Position numbers and translations under genes: made by a program
The notes under the pieces: generated by a model
The model's input: only the letters and a program-made list of their open reading frames with translations
What the model was told of the DNA's origin: nothing
The model's database searches: none
Shown: positions 22,266-31,046 of the stretch, one piece after another
Layout of the letters: every line of letters begins with the position of its first letter
Numbering within the stretch: position 1 is the stretch's first letter
Assembly (NCBI GenBank): GCA_015680685.1
Contig: MNCI01037953.1
Coordinates: 254,175 to 318,174, forward strand
DNA from: Gnetum montanum
Lineage: Eukaryota > Streptophyta > Gnetopsida > Gnetales > Gnetaceae
Direction: 5' to 3'
DNA: 64,000 nt

Positions 22266-23088
22266 GGCAGGGCTAAGGCCCAAGCTGATTATTTTGGAAA
22301 TTAGAGGGGTCTTGTGCCATGTGGATAGACCTGTGGCCAATGTTCCTTCTCCCTAGATACGTGTGGGGGAGCGGGGGGTATGGTTCAAGAAGGGGGCACA
22401 GGGCTTTTTGCAATTCCTCCTTGACCACTTTAGTGTGATCGTTTGGTCCTCCTTGGAGGAGGAGGAGGCAGTCAGCATAACATGAGCTATTTTACTTGGG
22501 GCAAGGTAAGGCATTCTGAGGTTTTTGACCGATGGGGCGATCATGAGTAGGCAAGGGGAAGGATCCAATTAGTGCCCAACAAGGTTAAGGAACTTGGTCT
22601 GGATCTGGGAGATGCCTAAGTACAGCTGCTACCACCATTTCAACACATTGTTCCTTGCACGTTTTATGATGATGTGCTTCCAGAACCCTCAAGGAACTAT
22701 CTACTTTGCCAACGGGTGAGTTTCGTATCTTTGTTCTACTATTTTTGTGTGATGCTTGCCATAGTGACCTAATGCTAATAATATGCGCTTACTACCAGGT
22801 TCTTCATTGATGAGGATGGGGTTTGTGACCTACCGGGTTCACTGGCTATAGCACAACTAGCCCTAGAGGAGTTCTCTTCTACTGAGAACCTTTGGGTGGG
22901 TGTGATTGGTCAATGCGAGGGTGAAGACCACACCTACCCAGACATATATTCTCCCATCTATAATTAGTGTAAGGAGCAGGGTTGGCTAGATGAGGAGTGG
23001 GTGAAACCCTTAAAACTAGTCACGGTCGAGGAAGTTTGGGTTAAACTCCCACCGTTTTTGCTGCCATACCAACTTGGTAGTCCAAGCA
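22266..23088 (+). pseudogene. Antisense gene exons 2-3: FCP1/NLI-interacting-factor-like HAD domain
   Basis: Exon 2 reads RPKLIILEIRGVLCHV, matching HAD motif I of plant FCP1-like phosphatases (pattern L-D-x-x-G-x-L), but with Glu for the nucleophile Asp and Arg for the second Asp. Then come VWFKKGAQGFLQFLLDHF, VIVWSSLEEEE (motif II, Ser kept), LLGAR, and NTLFLAR where an N-T-L-x-x-D-D motif is expected (motif III aspartates gone). QNPQGTIYF and, after the 83-bp intron, FFIDEDG with a C-terminal helix (LAIAQLALEEF) follow in the family's order. Such proteins dephosphorylate Ser/Thr, for example on the RNA polymerase II tail; this one probably could not. Assignment is by motif order, without a search. 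Confidence 0.65.
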
Positions 23089-23171
23089 GTAAGTGCCAGA
23101 TGCTTATGTGTCTTCATAGATTTTGAATTCTCTATGTTTTTTCACTAGACATTTTTTTGGAACTGTTGTAG

Positions 23172-24223
23172 GGGTGAAGAAACCCCAGGAGGTGATAGTG
23201 GTAGCCATTGGGATATAGGGGGCGAATGTCTACTTCAAGTATGGAGAAGTAGAGATGAGCCAACGCTGGTTGGATGCTGGGGCTTTGGACTCCTTGGTCT
23301 AGAACATTGAAAAGGTGGGGCTTATGGATCTATTCCTGACCCCAAATCCAAACGTTCCTATGGCTGAGATGCTTATCCTGGTCAAATCCTTTTTCGACAA
23401 GGTGAACTGCTTTCTCTTGCACGTGCATGGTGTACCGGTGGTCATTGACATCAATGACTAGATGTTCACAGACCTCTTCGGTGTCCCTGTCGAAGGCATT
23501 CCAATAGGGTCAAAATCCAAGACGGAGTTGATCCTCCAAAAGAAGGACCTTCAGGAGTGGTTGGGGCTTACCAAGCAGCGCAAGGGGCTCCCCATGGAGA
23601 AACTCAGGAAGGGACCTGCCAAGGAGTGCTTCCTTGTCTTCCTTACTCATGCATTTCCTTAGCTGCTTACCAAGGGGAAGGTCCTGGGGCTCAAGCAGGC
23701 CTAGATAATATGTGAGATTATGGAGGAGTCAACTCATTACAACTAGGCCGAGTCTCTGTGTAAAGGCTTGCGGGCTGAGATCTTGGGATACCGTACAAAA
23801 ATGAAGTCCTATTCCAACATCCATTACGCTTTGTACATAGGCTATCTTAAGCACTTCGTGGAGTTCTTGGTGGTCCAGGAGAAAGGAGGCTGGGTCGTGC
23901 GAAATCGTGACTAGATTTCTAGAACATGGATTCGCTAGGTATTTCATACCATCTAAGCCCAGGATCCCCCAGAAGTAATTGGGGAGTCATTTTATTTAAT
24001 GACGAAGGATCGGGTGGCCTGCAACATTCGCAGCCAGGATAGCATAGGTGAGACGCCCCCCGCTGTGGATGGTAGCATGTCACAGGGTGAACGTCTCATG
24101 GTGGAGGCTGTGGCCAGCAAGTTGCGGTAGAAGAGGCCTCCCCCAGCCAAGGAAACCCTTTGCATGGAGGAGGAGGAGGGGCAAAGACTATGTCTTAAAG
24201 TGCAGAGGAGGCAACCCCCATTG
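23172..24223 (+). pseudogene. Antisense gene exon 4: plant-transposon-protein-like domain
   Basis: A 1,052-bp exon that keeps one frame from end to end, with nine TAG and one TAA stops. It reads FKYGEVEMSQRWLDAG, KVGLMDLFLTPNPN, VNCFLLHVHGVPVVIDI, LFGVPVEGIPIG, LQEWLGLTKQRKGL and IGYLKHFVEFLVV. The HGVPVVIDI...DLFGVP order resembles the 'RGxxVxFD...INxLLGLP' part of plant transposon-associated proteins, and the element 1 accessory protein has GGISVDF in the same role. Element 4 gives the same series (KFGE, VGLLDIF, LFGGPI, EWLG, VGYLKRLEKFLIM). A domain name is inference; the conservation is seen. Confidence 0.65.
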
Positions 24224-24357
24224 GTAAGTGTTTTTGTTTAGTGCCTGCTTTGTTATTATTTGCTACACTATGCTGCGCTAGGTGGTGTAGCATAGCGGAG
24301 CACCTGCTTTGAGCTAACTTTCTTTGAACTAATGAGAACTTGGTTATTTACTTGTAG

Positions 24358-24888
24358 ACAAAGAAGAAGAAGAAGAAGAATGCGACGAAGAGGTGTCGGC
24401 CCCTAATACGGGGATGACGAATAAAGACACGGAGGCCCCAGTTTTAGAGAGAGTGACCCTAGTCGATAAGCAGAGAGCTTCTGTGGATAAAGAAAGGGCT
24501 CTTGTTATAAGGGAGAATCCTCCTATGGAGGAGTCTCCCTTGAATAAAAAATACATTGGTCTCTTCAAAGGAAAAGCACCAACGCATGAAGAGGAGGTCC
24601 ATAGGGGCCTAGGAGGAACTTCTGGCTAGGCTTCCTCCATCGTTTTGCGTCAGCAAGAAGAGAGATCGTAACCGGGCGTTGGTGAGTTTGGTAATATGTT
24701 TGTCTTGTCTTAGTCCATTTTGGTCATTGCTAATGTGTTTGGTTATGCGATAGATGCTACCGTTGATGCCATGGGACCCCCGCCAGTTCACACGGGATCC
24801 TGGGCTGAAATCCCTGACAAATTCATGTTTATGCAGGAGATTGTTGATGACATGATTAATCGCCTTCAGTAGGTGGACCCTGAAGTGG
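24358..24888 (+). pseudogene. Antisense gene exons 5-6: Glu-rich linker and conserved helix
   Basis: Exon 5 opens with an AAG repeat; in the frame that fits exon 6 it is Glu-rich and then hydrophilic, likely disordered. Exon 6 (24,754-24,888) reads GSWAEIPDKFMFMQEIVDDM then NRLQ-TAG-VDPE. Element 4 has the matching exon WVEILDQVEFMCMMARSI...D-TAG-LHQV between the same kind of introns. Exon 5 is off by one frame from exon 4, so one indel or a different splice site lies near that junction. Confidence 0.55.
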
Positions 24889-24992
24889 GTAAGTAGTAGT
24901 GTTATTTGCTCTCATGTTGTTATGCTAAAATTTCTTGCGTTTGCTACTTATGCTATGCTAATACAACTGGTATGTTCTTTGTGTTATGGTAG

Positions 24993-25797
24993 CCTCTTGA
25001 CTCAAATGGGACCTGACGTAACCCTTGAAAGTTGGTGTTGTGTCCACATTCCTACTAGATGTGACCAAGGTGCCTCGTCGTGCATACGACGAGGTTTGCA
25101 AATGTGCTTTGCACTCGACGCGCTCTCTGTGGGAGTTCAAATGTACCAATGAGGAGTTATGGAAACGAGCCCAGAGGGTAGAACAGAGGGAAGCTGACAT
25201 GAGGGCTAAGGTGGAGTACCTCAAGTCGAGGAACGAGTTCCTCATTTCCCTCAACACTAACAACGAGGACTGGCGCATAGCTATGGTAGACCACACTAGA
25301 TTTTGTACAGTTGCATGTTAGAATGTTGAGACTACCTGCGAACTGATAGAGTAGAAAATGTAGATGAACTTGCTAGACTAGAAGTGTCAAGATCTAAGAG
25401 ACATCAGGGCCAATATTTTTGAATGGGGGTAGACCCAAAGAAACCATAAGCACATGTATATCGTAAGTTATATGAAGACACTGCTGTAGAGGCATTTACA
25501 TATGAAGCGTTCATAAATGCCATTGACACTTCTGAGGCCTAAAATAGGTTTAAAGAGTAGGTCAAGGTTACGAAATCTCCTGACTGGAAGGTGGCCCTTC
25601 CCACAGGAGAGACCGCGACCATCCCCTTTTCTGTAGGTCCATCGAGGTGCACACTCACCGAAAGGGAGAGAGCTACTGTAGCAGATGCTGCACCAGGCAG
25701 GAGGCATTGCATAGATATCACAGTAGAGGAGGTCTCGCATCGCCTTAGGCTCGATTTAGACCAGATACCCTTCGAGACAGATGCAAGACCTTCTTAG
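24993..25797 (+). pseudogene. Antisense gene exon 7: coiled coil and C-terminal domain
   Basis: Near 25,130-25,270 the reading gives SLWEFKCTNEELWKRAQRVE, then a heptad-like charged stretch ending NTNNEDWR: a probable coiled coil. After a frame change near 25,460 it reads EAFTYEAFINAIDTSEA and ALPTGETATIPF, then VEEVSHRLRLDLDQIPFE. Element 4 shows SWKLERSNELLWQ and, beyond the element 3 insertion, ILGETSATTIT and MIEEQILHFLEDGLPHLP. Both copies end in Pro/Ser plus TAG at the last codon before the intron, as if CAG had mutated in each. Confidence 0.6.
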
Positions 25798-25885
25798 GTT
25801 AGCCACTTTCTACTATGTTGATGTTTATGCTCGGTAGTATTTTGTGTTTGTTGCCCTAACTAACCACTTCTCCCCTATGACGTAG

Positions 25886-26020
25886 GCTCCAGGTGATGGC
25901 GCAGCACCCGTAGAGGGAGGGAATGAAAAGCCAGTGAGGGACAAAGCAGGGGAAGGTAATGCACAAGGAAATGATGCAGGAACAAAAGGAAAAAGTGATG
26001 TGAACAGAGACAACCCATGA
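25886..26020 (+). CDS. Antisense gene exon 8: Gly/Glu/Lys-rich tail
   Basis: A 45-codon open exon starting APGDGAAPVEGGNEKPV and ending RDNP-TGA, in phase with exon 7. It is hydrophilic and probably disordered. It is one of the few exons without an internal stop. Confidence 0.55.
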   Translation, partial: APGDGAAPVEGGNEKPVRDKAGEGNAQGNDAGTKGKSDVNRDNP

Positions 26021-26104
26021 CCACATAGTATTTTTTTTGAAAATTTGAAATTTTGGGTTTTTTGCAATTTTATGTAATGCAAACATTGAAAAATAATAGT
26101 TTTG

Positions 26105-26110
26105 AATAAA
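26105..26110 (+). terminator. AATAAA polyadenylation signal of the antisense gene
   Basis: AATAAA lies 85 bases after the TGA in a T-rich stretch, as expected for the 3' end of a plant polymerase II transcript. Confidence 0.55.
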
Positions 26111-26355
26111 GTAAGAGGATTTTGTGCTAACTTGTGTATTTCATACATATGTTTTGTATAAAATTTTCATGCTTTCATGTGTTAGTTTTAGGCCATTTTG
26201 GGCCATTGCGTAACATGCCAAAGAGATGATGCGTCAACCACTTGAACAATGACTAATTAGTAATCTATGCTAGTTTTTGGACATTTCTGGTCGTAGCATG
26301 GAACCATATGAGTAGTGTGTGGGCAGGAAGTAGTGGGTTGCTATGCTAGGCGAAG

Positions 26356-27010
26356 CTACATCTTGACCCAACGCGGATTGAGTGAGATGTAAGGCTGAGA
26401 CGTTCTGCCAGGTCCTTCGTCTACGTCATCGCCTCCCACTTGGAAGGGCAACTCAGTCCATGCATTTTCGTTTTGGGGATCAACTTTCTGAGCTGACCCA
26501 TCTACCAGGTAGTCATTGTAGATTGCTATAGATGCTTCATTCTTAGATGTTATGACTTTTGAGCCTTGTTCCACACCTACGTTGTGAATTTCCTATGTTG
26601 CTACTTCGTCACCGTGGATCACCACTTCTCTGCCTACATAAGGAAGGTGGATCTCCTAGTGTATGGGTGAGGAAACAACCCTAAGTTGTGCTAACCATGA
26701 TCTTCCCAAAATCAAGTTAAACCTGGGCATTTCCTTGACCACGATAAATGTTACGTTTGTGGGGAACTGGTCCCCTACTACGAAGTTCATGTGAACTATG
26801 CCCTTTACCACGATCTGCACCCCATTGAATGACCTTAGGCATGAGGTCGTCATGGGTTTGATCTAGTTGACCAAGCCCAGCCTATCCACAATGGGGAAGG
26901 GGATCAAATTTGTGACAACCCCATCATCAATGTGTACCCTTTGGATCTGGTGTTGGCTGACCCGAATTATGATGAAAAGGGTCACCATAGTCATTTGACC
27001 CTCTTGGGGC
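26356..27010 (-). pseudogene. Element 2 retroviral-type aspartic protease
   Basis: The minus-strand reading shows VHIDDGVVTNLIPF (active-site region; IDDG instead of the D-[ST]-G or DGG forms), RLGLVN, SFNGVQIVVKGI, FVVGDQFPTNVTF and MPRFNLILGRSWLAQLR, the flap and ILGRPWL signatures of gypsy proteases. It would cleave the Gag-Pol precursor. Elements 3 and 4 carry the same domain (VHIDDRVKINVI; VHVHGGATTNVF). The downstream open stretch ends at about 26,356, after which the antisense gene's 3' end begins. Confidence 0.8.
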
Positions 27011-27716
27011 CTTCCCTAATGGCATCATTGTGGAAGGTTAGTTGAGGTTGTTCTGATTGTGAAGGCGTGGAGGGAAGCATGATTGAGTAGATTGCTTCTT
27101 CCTCTGTGGGCATGTCTTCATTGACTAGGGTCACTGTCAACATGTAGATTAGAGCTTCATGATGTGGGATAGATGTTATGATTAGGTCCTACAAACTCAA
27201 CGTAGTGTTTTTTTGTTTTAGAGCTTGTTTGACCTGTGTGAGGTTGTCCAAGAAGTCTTGGCCGCCCCCTTGTTTGACACTTTCTTCCTCTTCTATTTGT
27301 CCCTGAAGATGAATTTCTCAAGGAGAGGTAACTTCGGATATGGGTTCAGATCCTTGTTGGCAAAGTGATGGAAGCTGCATAGTCATGTCGACCTTCGTCT
27401 TTGGTGGTAAAGGTACAAATGCGTGGGATGAAGACGTAGGCTTGGGGGTACCTTTAATGGTACTTCCCTTCGATGTCTTACCCACAAAGTGGACTTCTCG
27501 CCTTGCGAGGCGAGAAGGCTGTTCAGTTATATTGCATGGGGTAGGGGCCATCGAAGGCGTCAGCCCCCTGATGACGAATGAAGCTAGAGGTGTTAGCGGA
27601 TGGGATCACATGGCTCCCCTAATAGGTGGCACAAGGGTAAATGCCTGTGGTGGGACTTTTAGGATGAACAGCTGCTGTGAGCTCGGACTAGCCGCTGGTG
27701 GTGCTGGTGCACTACG
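27011..27716 (-). pseudogene. Element 2 Gag-protease linker
   Basis: Interval between the gag zinc-knuckle part and the protease. Frames change and stops occur; one open stretch (27,551-27,318) is Pro/Ser/Lys-rich. No folded domain is recognised. Confidence 0.45.
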
Positions 27717-30169
27717 CTAAGGCACACGGACCACGAATGGCTGCCGAGGTGGCCTAGGATCACTGTCAATGCTGATGGCATTGATTACATAACCAAAATT
27801 TTTGGTGTTGAGGGGATCTATGTAGACATACATAGATTGGTTTTCAGGGCACACTGGGTTGCTTTCGTCCAGCACCAGCTTCCCCTGGTCGATTAATCTT
27901 TTGATGTCATCTTGCAATGCTAGACAGTAATCAGTGTTGTGACCACACTGTTGGTGGTAGTCACAAAACTTGTCCAGCCTGAAACCCCTAGGAACTGGAG
28001 GCTCATTAGGCAGGGCCAAAGAGGGGTTCCTAATGAGCTCACAATAGTGTTGATGTCTCATGTTTTCTTCTTCTGACATCTTCTTGTGTTGGATGTATCC
28101 CACTGCCAAAAGTTTCTTCAGGAGTTCTGAAGGCTTGAGGGGCAGTGGGGTGTACTTTGAGTGATCTTTGCACTGAAAGTTGGGTTTGGTTTGTGCAGAT
28201 GTCTTAGGTGTAGGTATAGCAGGTTGTGGTACGTGGCCCTTCTTGGTAATAGGGTTAGCTGTGGGTATGGCTGGTTTCTTGCTATTCTTGCTACCATTGC
28301 TACTAGGTTTGGGCTTGGCCTCAGTCGTCATAGTAGCCACTGTGGTTTTTGGGGCCTTACCCTTGTCCTTCTTTGCAAAGGTGTTTTTGTAGGCAATGTA
28401 GGCCAGGTCTTTGCTTGCCTCGGCCGCATCTTGTATACCCTTAGTCTGAGCGAAAGCCTAACTAAGAGAGCGAGGAGCAAGGTAGTACAGTTTGAACTTG
28501 ATGAAGTCGTTCACTGCACCCTTAAAGATGGCCAGCAAGTGGGCCTCTGCGATGGGCTTGCAGATTTCATTAAGGTTTATGCTCCAACGTTGAATGAACT
28601 TTTGGGCTAGTTCTAGTGGGTCTTTCTTCATGCTTATTAATTGATACAGCATGGTTTCTAGCTTCAAGTTGTACTTGAAGCATGTCACAAACTAGGCCAG
28701 GAGTTCTTCCAAAGTTGAAATGGATGAGCATGGCAATGCGCGATACCAATCTAGGGCTTTCCCAGCTAGGGACATGGCGAAGACACGAATGATCATGTGC
28801 GGCCATTTCTGCAATAGAAAAGATTCAGATATGAAGGTGACAAGATGTGCATTGGGATCTCCCTCCCCATCATACTTCATGAAGTGTGGGAGAGACATCC
28901 CTAGGGGTAGTGTTAAAGTAGGGATTGCAGGGTTGATGGGGTCGTCCTGGTAGAAGTCTATGACTTGTACCGTGTTAGAACCAACAACTTTGACGCATTT
29001 GATTTGCTCAGTGAGGGTCTGGATGAACTGGAATGCTTGGTCCAGACCCGATGACGTTGGATAGTTGGGGAACAATGGAGGTAGCTCCCACCTATGGCAT
29101 GATGGGGGCGGGGGCATGACCCATCGGTGGTACCATCGGGATGACCCCTGCGAGCAGTGTTATTTGTGTTGTCCACCACCTGGTAGGTGGTGTTGTTAGG
29201 GCAGCAACTACGGGTTGGGCTGCAGGATGGACCACTTGTGTCACTTACAGCATAGACCATAGCTTTGTGTTGGGTTGTACCATCTGCGAGGATTGGTGGG
29301 TTTGAGAGAAAACGTAATGAGACATCTGCGATGCTTGTGAAATGGGCGAAGAAGCAAATGGGGCCCACCATGTGGATAGGCTGGGGCCCACCACAATGGG
29401 TGGAACAGACTTGAATGTAGGAATGGAAATAGAAGTCACGTATGATTGTGAAATAGGCATTGTGCGAATGTGTGGCAGGGTAGCCATGATTGGCGTATGA
29501 TGTGCCATAGGAATGGACTGCTAAACAGTTTGCAAAGGGATAGTAGCTGCAAACAAAACAAGTGAAATAGGTGAAAGAGGGTGTTGAAACCTCGTGGGAT
29601 TGGCGTGGCTACTCATAGCAGATGTAATCACGGGTTGCGGAAGCATAGGCATAATCACAAAGGGAGTTGTGAAAAAATAGCGTCTTGGCCTAGAAAGACT
29701 AGGTAGAAGGAACAGGAATGAGGTTGGTTGGACCTCCCTCATCTGATTGGGAGTTGATTTCCTCCTGTCTATCCTGAAAGGAATCATCTTGGTTAGACGC
29801 AGTGTCCTGTTGCTCCCTAAGCCTAGCCAACTGGATTAATTGGTCTAGAAGCCTTTGGTCTGTCTGTGTCAAAGGTAAGGAAACGCTGGGAGTAGGAACA
29901 AACTCCTTCCCATTGCAGTAAGTGAACTTGAAGCTACATTTGTCCTTGAGTTCATGTACATCCAAGGGCATATTTTCCTGGACATTTGCATAGAGGAAGC
30001 TATAATGCTCGTGTTGCTGGGCCAATCCCTCAAGTCCTCGATTTTGGATTTTGAGAGATCGACGTGCCTCCAAAGTTTGGTTCAGTGGTTGTTTGGCACC
30101 AATAGTGCCTTGGACCATGATGGGAACTTCAATGTTGAAGGTTTGAGTGGCAGTGTTCAAAAAATCCAT
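27717..30169 (-). pseudogene. gag: Element 2 gag (Tat type)
   Basis: Presumed start ATG at 30,169 (MDFLNTATQTFNIEV). An N-terminal helix-rich region (to 29,700) leads to a Pro/Gln/Ser-rich linker (29,690-29,120). The capsid core (about 29,000-28,450) contains VIDFYQDDPINP, KYDGEGDPNAHL, ALDWYRAL and AQTKGIQDA-like motifs. A Tat-type zinc knuckle C-x2-H-x4-H-x4-C (CDYHQQCGHNTDYC) lies near 27,950, with all four ligands kept. Elements 3 and 4 carry homologues in plus orientation. Stops and frame changes break it into about six pieces. Gag packages the genomic RNA. Confidence 0.85.
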
Positions 30170-30249
30170 TGTTAAGCAAGTAGTTATGCAAAAAGTGCAA
30201 AATGTTATGCAAGAGAGTGTGAAAGAACAAGGAAACTGGAAAACAACAA

Positions 30250-30930
30250 AAAAGAAGGCTTTATGTTTGCAAGATTCTGGAGGAACCGTCGAGGTGACCG
30301 GTCTATACCATGCATGATGGGGTATAGAACGCATGCAAGACTACTGTAAAATGGCAAGCTAACTAGTGATTAAGAAGGCTTTTCTTCTCACAGGATCCTT
30401 GAGGGACCGTTGAAGCAACCGATCTGTACCATGCGGGATGGGGTACAGAACGCATGAAAGACTACCTTAAGACAAGCTATTTAGTTGGCGGTCAAGAAGG
30501 CTTTGCATCTCACAGGATCCCCGAGGGACCGTTGAAGCGACCAATCTGTACCACGCGGGATGGGGTACAGAATGCATGCAAGACTACTGTAAGACAAGCT
30601 AGTTAGCTGGCAGTCAAGAGGGCCTTACATCTCGTAGGATCCCCGAGGGACCGTCGAAGCTATCGATCTGTACCACACAGGATGGAGTATAGAATGCATG
30701 CAATACTACCGTAAGACAGGTAAGCTAACCAGCAAAAAATAAGGCTTTGTGTCTTGCAAGATCCTCAAGGGATCGTCTAAGTGATTAATCTATACCACGT
30801 GGGATGGGGTACAGAACGCATGCAAGACTATTAGAAGATAATCTAGTTAGCTAGCGGTCGGAAGGCCTTGTGTTCTATAGTGCTCCCAAGGAACCGTTGA
30901 GGTGACCGATTTGCACCACATAAAGCACAA
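30250..30930. repeat. ~120-bp tandem repeats in the element 2 leader
   Basis: Five to six units start near 30,256, 30,375, 30,497, 30,618, 30,741 and 30,862. Each has a GATCC..GAGGGACCGT segment, CTGTACCA, GATGGGGTACAGAACGCATG and AGACTAC. They lie between the primer site and the gag start, partly just upstream of the gag ATG. The role is unknown; RNA packaging or translation control is possible. Confidence 0.85.
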
Positions 30931-31022
30931 ACAACCGTAAAAGGGTGTCACATTTACACTTATGCATATTAGGGTGCAGAAGGCTCACAAAACTACTGTG
31001 ACACGTGTAAAAGGCACCAAAG

Positions 31023-31040
31023 GCCCTCCTTCTAGCACCA
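31023..31040 (-). other. Element 2 primer binding site
   Basis: The minus strand reads TGGTGCTAGAAGGAGGGC, six bases inside the 5' LTR. Elements 3 (41,229-41,246) and 4 (34,043-34,060) have the same site with few changes. It should pair with a tRNA ending CTTCTAGCACCA; I cannot name the tRNA. Confidence 0.75.
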
Positions 31041-31046
31041 GAAAAC

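Larger units (their letters stand above)
21644..26020 (+). pseudogene. Spliced antisense gene of element 2: HAD/FCP1-like domain plus transposon-protein domain
   Basis: Eight exons on the strand opposite gag-pol: 21,644-21,750; 22,266-22,715; 22,799-23,088; 23,172-24,223; 24,358-24,681; 24,754-24,888; 24,993-25,797; 25,886-26,020. Introns begin GTAGGT, GTGAGT, GTAAGT, GTAAGT, GTGAGT, GTAAGT, GTTAGC and all end AG. Codon phase agrees at every junction except exon 4/5 (off by one). About 1,100 codons: HAD/FCP1-like domain (exons 2-3), transposon-protein-like domain (exon 4), Glu-rich linker (5), short conserved helix (6), coiled coil (7), charged tail ending RDNP. A second copy with the same exon order lies antisense in element 4. 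Roughly a dozen or more in-frame stops, mostly TAG, and one frame change within exon 7 make it a pseudogene now. Function unknown; the HAD active site looks lost. Confidence 0.75.

Noticed and set aside
23172-24223. Frequent in-frame TAG in an otherwise open frame as evidence for stop-codon reassignment or readthrough
   Set aside because: TAG also replaces Gln or Trp in gag and pol of other elements in the window while sister copies keep the amino acid, and TAA and TGA occur too. Methylation-driven decay explains it more simply.
24361-24382. AAG repeat as a microsatellite of interest
   Set aside because: It is short and forms the Lys/Glu-coding start of exon 5; nothing suggests a separate element.
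25463-25489. GTAAGT...CTGTAG as an eighth intron in the antisense gene
   Set aside because: Only 27 bp, too short for splicing; a frame change in exon 7 is the better explanation.
27340-28610. Plus-strand ORFs (for example 27,340-27,720 and 28,161-28,610) as further antisense genes
   Set aside because: They are shadows of the minus-strand gag reading; no splice sites, promoter or homologue in element 4 supports them.
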